Source: Paenibacillus phoenicis
GTDB taxonomy: Bacteria > Bacillota > Bacilli > Paenibacillales > Paenibacillaceae
Direction: 5' to 3'
DNA: 64,000 bases
NCBI RefSeq assembly: GCF_034718895.1
Contig: NZ_JAYERP010000001.1
Span: 2,170,001-2,234,000, forward strand
In this document: piece by piece, positions 25,277 through 32,753 of the stretch
Layout of the letters: each line of letters starts with the position of its first letter
Position numbering within the stretch: the stretch's first letter is position 1
The notes under the pieces: generated by a model
Database searches by the model: none
Seen by the model: the letters and a program-made list of their open reading frames with translations, nothing else
Told to the model about the DNA's origin: nothing
Translations under genes and position numbers: made by a program

Positions 25277-28138
25277 TTAGCCCAGCCGGAACCAGCTGAT
25301 TTGCGTTTCACCTTGCAAATGCAGGTACACATCATGCCGGCCCGACAAGCTTGCCGCGGCTTCTGCGGTGACCGTTGTCCAAGCTTGGCGACCGCCGGTA
25401 GGCAGGATCTTGCAGGTGATCACCGACTCGCCATCCGGAGAATCCAGCGTTACGGCGATTTCACCGCCCTTCAGATTCCCCGATACCCGGGCTTCAAATC
25501 GGGATGCTCCTTCGCCTAGTTCGACATCACGGAAGGCAATCCACCCGCGTTCGCCTTTCAGCCGGATGCATTCACCGCCTTCACGGCATTCATCGAGGAA
25601 AACTTGCTCGTAGTCGTCATAGTTGACCGCGCGGACTGGTTCACGCAGCGAGCGCGGAGGCACGGTTTCGCCGTCAACCTGAAGCGTTGCCGTCAAGGCG
25701 ATCTCGTCCGAGGAAGGGCCAACCATCACCGTATATTCGCCCGACTCCACGCAATAGCGATCTCGGGTCACGTCCCAGAACGCCAGCTCTTCTGCTTTCA
25801 GCGTAAAGGTCACCCGCTGCGTCTCATCCGGCTGCAAATGCAGGCGGGTAAAGCCCTTCAACGTCTTCAGCGGCCGCGGCACGCGCGATTGCCCGATTCG
25901 CACGTACAGTTGCGGCACTTCGTCCCCGGCTATGTTCCCGGCATTACGCACATCAAACGAAATCTGAACCTCGCCATCCTGACCTATCGCGGCCCGATCC
26001 AGTGCAAGATCGCTATATTCAAACGTCGTATAGCTAAGCCCATGACCAAACGGATACAGCACCTCGCCGTCAAAATATTGATAAGTCCGTTTGCCCTTAA
26101 TAATGTCGTAATCCATAATGTCCGGCAGTTGGTCCACCGATTGGTACCAGGTCATATTCAACCGCCCCGCCGGATTATAGTCGCCGAACAGCACGTCAGT
26201 CACGGCATGGCCCAGCTCTTGGGCGGAATGAGAGGTAAACAGGATCGACGGTACATGCGCGTTCTCCCAGTTCACTGCAAACGGATAGCTGCCGACGATG
26301 ACGACCACCGTATTAGGATTCACCGCTCTTACGGCTTGAATTAATGCTTGCTGCGCCGGCGGAAGCACGATGTCCACCCGGTCGATCGTTTCCTTCGCAT
26401 TGATGAACGGGTTGTTGCCCACGAAGACAACCGCCGTCTCCGCCGATTTGGCAGCCTGTACGGCTTGCTCGATCCCGCTCTCCACAATTTCCACGATCCA
26501 TTGTTCTCCTGGAAGGCGACTATCCACCTTCACGGCATTATCAAAAACATTCTCACCCACAGCAATCAACCCGCCGCGTTCGTTCAAGACGATCGGCCGT
26601 CCGTTCCACGCCTTCAACTCGACCTTGCCGCTCAAAGCCGGGCGGAAGTCGAACACTTCCTTGACAAACCAGCCGCTTGCTTCGTTCGCCGTCGCCGTCA
26701 GCAATCCCGATTCGGTCTCCGTCACGAACTTGCCGTTCTCCACCGACCGCAGCGTGATGGAGCCCCAGCCCCAATCGTTACGCTCAAAAACGGACGCATC
26801 GGCCGCATTCTCGCCGGTCGCCTCCAGAACGGCTTCCGCTCCTTCGCCAGACGTGATCCGGACATATTTACCGGTCAAGGCCGAGCGCAGGCAAATCCGA
26901 TCCAGGCCAGTTCCGAACAGGACGGGGCGATCGCCCATTTTCTTCTTAATGCCCTGAAGCGGGGTGATGCGGTACGGCGGCGTGCCGCTGTACCAGTCGG
27001 TATAGGCTTCATTGGCCAGCGGCCCGACAACCGCGACAGAACCTAACGTTTGCGGTAAAGGCAGTAAGCCTTCGTTCTTCAGCAGTACGATCGCTTCGCG
27101 GGAAGCCTTTAGCGCCAAGGCCGCATGCTCCGGTGCGCACAGCTTCTCTTCCGGCACGCGGCTGTACGGGTTCCGCTCCTCCGGATCAAATTCACCCAAC
27201 CGGAAGCGAACGCGGAAGGCATTCCGTAGCGCACGGTCCAAGTCCGATTCAGCCAGCAATCCTTGCTCCAGCGCATTCCGCAGCGCCTGGAACATAATCG
27301 GCTGCTCATCCGTCATGCTGTCGATGCCTGCCTTGATGCTCCCTGCAACCGCTTCGGCATAAGACTCCACATATTTGTGATCCAGCACCGTGCCCATGAC
27401 GTCGCCGGCGTCGCCGACAACAAACCCGTCCATCTCCCATTCGCCTTTGACGATCTCGTTGACTTCCGAATTCAGGTTGCAAGGCGTACCGTTGATCCCG
27501 TTGTAAGCCGTCATCATCGAACCTACGCGACCTTCCCGGAACGCCCGCTCAAACGCTTTCAAATAATACTCCCGTTTGTTGCGCGGATCGATGCTCACCG
27601 ATTCACTGCCACGACCGATTTCATTGTTATTTGCGTAAAAATGCTTCAGCGTGGCTACCGCCTTGTAATAAAACGGATGATCGCCTTGCAGCCCCTTCAC
27701 CAGTTCGGTCGTTAACGCTCCCGTGAGATGCGGATCTTCGCCGTAGGCTTCCTCTGTCCGGCCCCAACGCGGATCGCGCTCCATATCTACGGTTGGCGCC
27801 CAGATCGTCAAGCCGTTCACTTCCGGATTCCGCTGAAAATACACGCGCGCCTCATCCCCAATCACCGAGCCGATTTGGCGCATTAACTCGGGATTCCAGG
27901 TGCAGGCTAGTCCGGTGTTTTGCGGGAAGGACGTGGCTTCCCCCAACCAAGCTACGCCGTGCGCGCCTTCCGTGCCATGCTTGTATTTTTTGACGCCAAG
28001 CCGCGGCACTTCCGTTTGGAATTGGCACATCAGCTCAATTTTCTCATCCAATGTAAATCGGCTAACCAAGTCGTCCACCCGCTCCGCCAGCGGCAGATCA
28101 GGGTTCTGAAAAGGATATTGGTACGTGTTGTCCGTCAT
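25277..28138 (-). CDS. GH3 beta-glycosidase with fascin-like insert and CBM6-like C-terminus
   Basis: A 953-residue GH3 enzyme (beta-glucosidase, beta-xylosidase or arabinofuranosidase by family). The N-terminal barrel carries WAPTVDMERDPRWGRTEEAY near residue 115 and the nucleophile aspartate in GFVVGDAGDVMG near 245. The second GH3 domain is interrupted at about residues 400-545 by a beta-trefoil segment resembling a fascin/actin-crosslinking fold (ALTGKYVRITSGEG; VENGKFVTETESG). The GH3 C-terminal and fibronectin-III-like domains follow, with PRPLKTLKGFTRLHLQPDE. The last ~115 residues look like a CBM6-type module ending in ISWFRLG. There is no signal peptide despite these carbohydrate-binding parts. 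The ATG has GAGG upstream and a cre-like site precedes it. With GH31, GH42 and GH95 it would finish xyloglucan oligosaccharide breakdown. Confidence 0.9.
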   Translation of the reverse strand: MTDNTYQYPFQNPDLPLAERVDDLVSRFTLDEKIELMCQFQTEVPRLGVKKYKHGTEGAHGVAWLGEATSFPQNTGLACTWNPELMRQIGSVIGDEARVYFQRNPEVNGLTIWAPTVDMERDPRWGRTEEAYGEDPHLTGALTTELVKGLQGDHPFYYKAVATLKHFYANNNEIGRGSESVSIDPRNKREYYLKAFERAFREGRVGSMMTAYNGINGTPCNLNSEVNEIVKGEWEMDGFVVGDAGDVMGTVLDHKYVESYAEAVAGSIKAGIDSMTDEQPIMFQALRNALEQGLLAESDLDRALRNAFRVRFRLGEFDPEERNPYSRVPEEKLCAPEHAALALKASREAIVLLKNEGLLPLPQTLGSVAVVGPLANEAYTDWYSGTPPYRITPLQGIKKKMGDRPVLFGTGLDRICLRSALTGKYVRITSGEGAEAVLEATGENAADASVFERNDWGWGSITLRSVENGKFVTETESGLLTATANEASGWFVKEVFDFRPALSGKVELKAWNGRPIVLNERGGLIAVGENVFDNAVKVDSRLPGEQWIVEIVESGIEQAVQAAKSAETAVVFVGNNPFINAKETIDRVDIVLPPAQQALIQAVRAVNPNTVVVIVGSYPFAVNWENAHVPSILFTSHSAQELGHAVTDVLFGDYNPAGRLNMTWYQSVDQLPDIMDYDIIKGKRTYQYFDGEVLYPFGHGLSYTTFEYSDLALDRAAIGQDGEVQISFDVRNAGNIAGDEVPQLYVRIGQSRVPRPLKTLKGFTRLHLQPDETQRVTFTLKAEELAFWDVTRDRYCVESGEYTVMVGPSSDEIALTATLQVDGETVPPRSLREPVRAVNYDDYEQVFLDECREGGECIRLKGERGWIAFRDVELGEGASRFEARVSGNLKGGEIAVTLDSPDGESVITCKILPTGGRQAWTTVTAEAAASLSGRHDVYLHLQGETQISWFRLG

Positions 28139-28172
28139 ACAATTACCTCGCTCTCCTACTCTATCATTTCAT

Positions 28173-28186
28173 TGTAAGCGCTTAAG
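28173..28186 (-). promoter_or_regulatory. cre-like site upstream of the GH3 gene
   Basis: TGTAAGCGCTTAAG, with the palindromic core TAAGCGCTTA, matches 12 of 14 positions of the CcpA-binding consensus. It is 35 bases before the GH3 start codon, a position suited to carbon catabolite repression. Confidence 0.6.
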
Positions 28187-28395
28187 AATTTGTCACTGCT
28201 TATACCATCAGGTCTACCACCCTATCATAGTCCGCGTCTTCTTTCAGCGATACACGGAATATTAGATCATTTTTCATATAAAAATATCGCATGGCCGGCA
28301 CGTCCTATCGCCAGCATGGCCTCATCGTCGGTAAGGCCCCATCGTCATCCACCCTTCTCCAGCAGCCCCATAGGCTATTTCGCGCCCTTCTTTCT

Positions 28396-28560
28396 GCGAT
28401 TATCCCTTTCGTTCAGAACGGGGGGGGGGGATCGAGGAAGGGAATCTTCCAGCTGCACCTCTTTTCACGAATATCCTTTTTATTCAGAATGGGGAGATCG
28501 AGGAAGAGATCTTCTAGCAGCCTTTTTGCACGATTATCCCTTTGGTTCAGAACTGGGAAA
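28396..28560. repeat. Three imperfect tandem repeats (63-71 bp) with an 11-G run
   Basis: Repeats begin at 28396, 28467 and 28530. Each opens with a form of (A/G)CGATTATCCCTTT.GTTCAGAA followed by a G tract, and the first two continue with ATCGAGGAAG and a TCTTC-AGC stretch. The G tract is 11 long in the first copy (28420-28430) and shorter in the others. The surrounding 28139-28642 has no convincing gene: frames crossing it lack a good start and are mostly low-complexity. I see nothing else in this stretch apart from the cre-like site at 28173. Confidence 0.7.
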
Positions 28561-28642
28561 TCCATAGGAGGGATGAGGTGGCTCATAGAGCTGATCATTC
28601 CGTTTTTTACGAAGATAAGATGGTTTATTTGGGATATTTTTC

Positions 28643-28671
28643 TTGATTTACGAACAGGTGTTTGGTATAAT
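28643..28671 (+). promoter_or_regulatory. Sigma-A promoter of the IS1595-like gene
   Basis: TTGATT (28643-28648) and TATAAT (28666-28671) are exactly 17 bases apart, one of the best SigA matches in the window. Transcription would start near 28678, about 60 bases before the ATG at 28737. Confidence 0.8.
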
Positions 28672-28674
28672 GAT

Positions 28675-28703
28675 AACAAAGAGTACATATGTACGCATTT
28701 GTT
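28675..28703. promoter_or_regulatory. Palindrome at the transcription start, possible operator
   Basis: AACAAA (28675-28680), the 12-base palindrome GTACATATGTAC (28683-28694) and TTTGTT (28698-28703) form a nested dyad immediately after the -10 box. The position suits a repressor site or a short 5' leader hairpin. Confidence 0.5.
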
Positions 28704-28736
28704 GAGTTAGAGGGATTTAAATTGGAGGGATCGGGC

Positions 28737-29639
28737 ATGGGTTTTTATACGAATGCAGAGCTTCATTCTATCAGCAGCCGTTTTCGAAGTGAGTCCGACT
28801 GTATCGAGGCGATCATCGCTATGAAGTGGCCAAACGGATTTGTTTGCCCGCGTTGTGCTTATACGGAGTGCACCCGCCTTTCCACCCGCCGTCTTCCTTT
28901 GTTTGAGTGCGGACGATGCGGCTATCAGGCATCGCCTTTGGTCGGCACAATTTTTGAAAGAACCCATCTGCCTTTGGTGAAGTGGTTCCAAGCCATGGAG
29001 CTGTTTCTGCTTCCCGACGGTATCTCGGCGCTGCGGTTGAGTCAGGTGATCCAAGTTACCTACAAGACCGCTTGGCTCATGCTGCACAAAATCCGCCATA
29101 CCCTCGGTGAATGTGATGCCCGGAATCTGCTCTCTGGAGACGTGAAGGTAAACTGCGATCAGTATGCGTATGATTCGTCGCGTTATCATCCGGCTGCTCA
29201 GCCATATGCCACCGCGGTTGTAGCCGGCTGCACGGTCACGGAATATGGCGAGCCGGAGCGGGTGAAGATCCAGCTGATATCGCATAAAAGAGGACAACGT
29301 GCCGACCGGCATGATCTCGCCGCGTTCATCCATGATCATATTGAAGTCCATACCTCCACCGTTCAGTCGTTCCATTTGGCTTATCGGCTGTATTTGCCTT
29401 TGCGGAAAGAAGTAAGAGCCACATGGAACTCGCTTAAGCGCACATATATTGCCTTGGGGCTAACACATTTGCAGGCGTATTTGAATGAGTACACCGTCCG
29501 CCGTTACCTGCGCATGACCTTTTCCGAGGAAGAGATGCGCCAGAACATGCTGCAGATGTGCCTGTCCATTCCAGCGATCCCATACCGTCAGTTAATCGCC
29601 CGACAACAAAAATACCCGTCCATTGCAGCAGCGGCTTAA
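28737..29639 (+). CDS. IS1595/ISXO2-like zinc-ribbon transposase homologue, probably not active
   Basis: A 300-residue protein. The N-terminal zinc ribbon is intact (CPRC near residue 38 and CGRC near 60) and is followed by a helix-turn-helix-like region typical of IS1595-family transposases (PLVKWFQAMELFL; QVTYKTAWLMLHKIR). The C-terminal DDE domain is degenerate. Where active relatives have a D-E pair, a later D before Y, and a His-Asn-rich stretch ahead of W-S-L-K, this protein has SGDVKVNCDQ and RATWNSLKRTYIALG, with RRYLRM in place of the usual R-Y-N-R-R. No flanking inverted repeats or target duplication were found. The ATG at 28737 has TTGGAGGGA nine bases upstream; a frame start at 28689 lacks one. 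It could be a decaying element or a domesticated DNA-binding protein. Confidence 0.8.
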   Translation: MGFYTNAELHSISSRFRSESDCIEAIIAMKWPNGFVCPRCAYTECTRLSTRRLPLFECGRCGYQASPLVGTIFERTHLPLVKWFQAMELFLLPDGISALRLSQVIQVTYKTAWLMLHKIRHTLGECDARNLLSGDVKVNCDQYAYDSSRYHPAAQPYATAVVAGCTVTEYGEPERVKIQLISHKRGQRADRHDLAAFIHDHIEVHTSTVQSFHLAYRLYLPLRKEVRATWNSLKRTYIALGLTHLQAYLNEYTVRRYLRMTFSEEEMRQNMLQMCLSIPAIPYRQLIARQQKYPSIAAAA

Positions 29640-29918
29640 TCCACTGCTGAACGAACGGGCTGCTAGGCGTACAGACGTACGAGAATGGTCATTTTCGGGA
29701 CAGGCTGGCTTATGGATCAGTTGGTGTAGGACTCTTATTTTTTCATCCGAGCGTTTCAGTTTCAGTTTAAATTCTCTCTTTTCTATTTTCTCTTTCTCCA
29801 CTCCCTGATTCAACGGGATAATCGTCAGAAGAGCGCCGCCGATGGACTATATGCCCCGATAGCAAAGGGCCAATACACACATCAGTGCCCCTTCAAAAAG
29901 GAGCCGTATGGAGTAGCA

Positions 29919-31481
29919 TCAGGCATGGTTCATCTGCTTGCGATATGCGGAAGGTGAGGTACCGACATATTTGCGGAATTTGCTGTGAAAATAATCGACA
30001 TTGGTGTATCCGACCTTTTCGGCCACCTGATAGACCTTCAGGCCTTCCTCTAAATAGTGTTTAGCTTTCTCGATCCGCACCTTGTCGAGGTACGTGTTAA
30101 AGTATTCTCCGGTCGTGTTCTTGAACAATTTGCCTAAATATGCGCTGTTATAGTTGAAGATGCCGGAGAGCGTCTCCAATTTGAGGTTTTCGTTATAGTT
30201 CCGGTGAATCAGATCCAACATAATTTTGACTTCGCGGTGTTTCCCGTCTTCGCCGAGCTGGTTCATGATCTGCTGCAGCAGATGCTCTGCCTGCCCGTTT
30301 AGCTCCAGAATGGAGTAGGCTTTTTGGATTTTCGAGTACCCGTCGGAAAACTCTTTGCTGCGATTTTGCAGCTCCGGCGACTGCTTCAGCGCCTTACTGA
30401 AAATCGTGGTCAGCAGCTCCACATAACGGTTCTTTATTTCGTTCTCCATCGCACCTTCAGCCTTATACGCTTCGCCCAGCTGGTGCAGCAGAGATTTTAC
30501 GGCATCGCGATTACCGATATCTACCGCATAAAAGAGCTGCTCGCCCAGCTCTTCGGTCGTAAGCTCCGGTCCCGCACTCGCACCAGCCCCCGCATCCGTT
30601 CTGGCAGACAGGCTGTCTGGCGTTAAGATCGTTCCCTGATCAAGGAAGAAATGGCGGCGGACCAAATCACATGCCGTCCGGTACGATTCCCGAATCTCCG
30701 CCATGCATCCCACCTTCTCGCCAAGCGCCACGGAATAGCAGATGCCTAAATCGGACAGCTCGGCAGCAAGCTCGCGATAGATCCCCGCAAGCTCCACGGA
30801 GAGAAGCGGCTCCTTGAGCAGGACGCCAAACTTGGAATGGATCGCAAACACCCAGCCGCGGCCAGGCTCCTCGAACTGCCGGACCAATGCTTTGCGGATC
30901 AGAGCGTTAATTTGGGCATCAGCGTCCCCTTCCATTTGCGGGGCAAGCAGCAAAATTTGAAACACCTTGCCGCTGATACCTACTTCATGAGCCCGCTCGC
31001 ATAGCGGAGTAGGGTCCTCTTCGTCTTCGCCGGTCAGCACGGACTGGATCAACGCTTCCCGGTTCCACTCCGTTGTGACGTGCTTCCACTGCTCGGATGC
31101 TTTCTCTTCGTCGATCGTCAGCTTGATTTTCCAAAGATAATCCTTGAGTTCATCTTCATCTACCGGCTTCAGCAAATAACCATCCGCCCGGTATGTCATC
31201 GCCTTCTTGGCATAACTAAAATCCGCGTAACCGCTAAGAATCAAAATATGCAAATTCGGATCTTGCGTGCGGAGCTTCTCGATCAATTGCAACCCGTCCA
31301 TCCCCGGCATGCGGATATCGGCCACGACCAGATCGGGATGATATTGCTGATACTTTTCCAGCGCTTCATTCCCGTTGGCCGCCGTATCCACAACTTCGTA
31401 GTCATAGGCTCCCCATTCGATAAAGGTCCGCAGACCCTCCCTAAGTTTCGGTTCGTCGTCAACAATCAGCACTTTAATCAT
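29919..31481 (-). CDS. YesN-type response regulator with AraC DNA-binding domain
   Basis: A 520-residue two-component response regulator. The receiver domain (residues 1-120) has VDDEPKLREG, the phosphorylation site in LVVADIRMPGMDG near Asp54, and LSGYADFSYAKKA with the conserved K-P further on. A central region of about 280 residues has no recognisable motif, as usual in YesN proteins. The AraC helix-turn-helix domain occupies the last ~100 residues (YNSAYLGKLFKNTTGEYF; KVGYTNVDYFHSKFRKYVGTSPSAYRK). No kinase gene is adjacent. Possible partners are the kinase at 19943-21727 or one outside the window. It is preceded by a terminator and a cre-like site, so it is its own unit downstream of the arabinan operon. 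The 279 bases between this gene and 29639 hold nothing I can identify. Confidence 0.92.
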   Translation of the reverse strand: MIKVLIVDDEPKLREGLRTFIEWGAYDYEVVDTAANGNEALEKYQQYHPDLVVADIRMPGMDGLQLIEKLRTQDPNLHILILSGYADFSYAKKAMTYRADGYLLKPVDEDELKDYLWKIKLTIDEEKASEQWKHVTTEWNREALIQSVLTGEDEEDPTPLCERAHEVGISGKVFQILLLAPQMEGDADAQINALIRKALVRQFEEPGRGWVFAIHSKFGVLLKEPLLSVELAGIYRELAAELSDLGICYSVALGEKVGCMAEIRESYRTACDLVRRHFFLDQGTILTPDSLSARTDAGAGASAGPELTTEELGEQLFYAVDIGNRDAVKSLLHQLGEAYKAEGAMENEIKNRYVELLTTIFSKALKQSPELQNRSKEFSDGYSKIQKAYSILELNGQAEHLLQQIMNQLGEDGKHREVKIMLDLIHRNYNENLKLETLSGIFNYNSAYLGKLFKNTTGEYFNTYLDKVRIEKAKHYLEEGLKVYQVAEKVGYTNVDYFHSKFRKYVGTSPSAYRKQMNHA

Positions 31482-31527
31482 TTTGCATTCCTCCGGCCGG
31501 AAAAAATTTTGTTTTCCCCAGCATTAG

Positions 31528-31541
31528 ATAAAGCGTTTTCA
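31528..31541 (-). promoter_or_regulatory. cre-like site upstream of the YesN-type regulator
   Basis: On the minus strand TGAAAACGCTTTAT matches 12 of 14 positions of the CcpA consensus TGWAARCGYTWNCA. It lies 47 bases before the start codon of the response regulator. The same core, TGAAAACGCT, occurs before the GH31 gene. Confidence 0.5.
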
Positions 31542-31617
31542 ATGTAATTATAGGTTAATTTTCGAACAGCTCACAAACATTATTCTGTTCATTTATTGCA
31601 CTATTTTGATGCCTCGC

Positions 31618-31663
31618 CAAAAAAAGCTGCCCTACCTCATCCCTAGATGAGTGGTAGAGCAGC
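31618..31663 (-). terminator. Terminator of the arabinan utilisation operon
   Basis: GCTGC-CTACC-CATC pairs with GATGA-GGTAG-GCAGC (31626-31663), and the minus strand continues into a seven-T run. It lies about 95 bases beyond the stop of the GH43 exo-arabinofuranosidase gene and ahead of the response regulator. Confidence 0.85.
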
Positions 31664-31692
31664 CATTCTGCTTCGTCGTGCCGCTAGGAACT

Positions 31693-31751
31693 CGCGCCGG
31701 AGTAATGCACGCTGGAGTAACGCGCACCGGGGTAACGCGCGCCGGGAGTAG
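31693..31751. repeat. 15-bp minisatellite, four imperfect units
   Basis: Units start at 31693, 31708, 31723 and 31738 with the pattern CGCGCCGGAGTAACG, differing at one to three positions each. It lies in the untranslated region between the GH43 stop and the operon terminator. Read on the minus strand in one frame it repeats a five-residue motif, but there is no gene there. Confidence 0.8.
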
Positions 31752-31758
31752 TCCAAAC

Positions 31759-32730
31759 CTATGGATTCGTGCGGACCGAGTCGGGTAGCGGCACTCCGAA
31801 GTTTGGCGTGCCATCCTCGTTCCATTCCAGAATTTGGGCCCGGGTATGCCGGTTCGGATCGTACAGCGGGTCACCGTCGATCTCCTTGTAATTCCGGGCA
31901 TGATAGACCAATACGTCCCGCCCGTCCTCCGAGACGGTAAAACTATTATGACCTGGTCCATACTGTCCCGCCGCTTCATTGGTCGCAAACACCGGAAGCG
32001 GCGATTTTGACCAGGAGCTAGGGTCCAGCAAATCTGCCGATTCGTCCGCGGTGAGCAGGCCCATACAATAATGATGGTCGGTGGCGCTGGCCGAATAGCT
32101 GATGAATATACGCCCGTTCCGCTTCAGTACGGCCGGTCCCTCGTTTACTTTGAAGCCGATCGTTTCCCAATCGTATTCCGGCGTGGAGATCATGACCTGC
32201 TCCCCGGTCAACGTCCAAGGGTTGCTCATCCGGGAGATGTAGAGGTTGGAGTTGCCTTCGATACCTGGGTCCTTCTGCGCCCAAACGTAATACCGTTCCC
32301 CCCGGTGCTCGAACGTCGTCGCATCCAATGCAAACGACTCCCACCGCGTACGGACTTGCCCTTTCTCCTCCCATACGCCTTCAAGCGGATTGGCGGAGGT
32401 GTTCTCCAGCACGTACATTCGGTGATCAAACAATCCTTCGTTCGTCTCGGTCGTTCGCGCGGCGGCAAAATAGATATACCATTTTCCGTCGATAAAATGG
32501 ATTTCCGGAGCCCAAATATTGGCGCTCAGCGGGCCGGTATCATATTTGCGCCAGGCCACCACCGGCTTGGCATCCCCCAATCCTTGCAGCGTCTTGGACC
32601 GGCGAATTTCGATCCGGTCATACTCAGGTACCGAAGCCGTAAAGTAATAATACCTGTCCTGATGCTTATAAACCCATGGATCCGCCCGTTGCTCCACGAT
32701 TGGATTTCGATATTCCTGCGTGTTCTTCAT
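31759..32730 (-). CDS. GH43 exo-alpha-1,5-L-arabinofuranosidase (subfamily 26 type)
   Basis: A 323-residue cytoplasmic GH43 enzyme. The opening NPIVEQRADPWVYKHQDRYY, with the catalytic base aspartate, and SANIWAPEIHFIDGKWYIYF are characteristic of the exo-arabinofuranosidase group. EGPAVLKRNGRIFISYSAS carries the acid glutamate, and YGPGHNSFTVS is the conserved late motif. It would release arabinose from alpha-1,5-arabino-oligosaccharides after import. The frame opens at 32757, but the ATG at 32730 with AAGGAGAA upstream is preferred, leaving a 23-base gap to the endo-arabinanase stop. It is the last gene of the transporter-abfA-GH43-GH43 operon. Confidence 0.9.
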   Translation of the reverse strand: MKNTQEYRNPIVEQRADPWVYKHQDRYYYFTASVPEYDRIEIRRSKTLQGLGDAKPVVAWRKYDTGPLSANIWAPEIHFIDGKWYIYFAAARTTETNEGLFDHRMYVLENTSANPLEGVWEEKGQVRTRWESFALDATTFEHRGERYYVWAQKDPGIEGNSNLYISRMSNPWTLTGEQVMISTPEYDWETIGFKVNEGPAVLKRNGRIFISYSASATDHHYCMGLLTADESADLLDPSSWSKSPLPVFATNEAAGQYGPGHNSFTVSEDGRDVLVYHARNYKEIDGDPLYDPNRHTRAQILEWNEDGTPNFGVPLPDSVRTNP

Positions 32731-32753
32731 CTTGGTTTCTCCTTCTCTTTCTG

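Noticed and set aside
28291-28710. Possible 139-residue protein upstream of the IS1595-like gene
   Set aside because: The frame runs through the imperfect repeats and G run, lacks a ribosome binding site and ends beyond the mapped promoter of the next gene.
31632-31988. Open frame reading the 15-bp minisatellite as a repeat protein
   Set aside because: It overlaps the GH43 gene in another frame and has no start signal.
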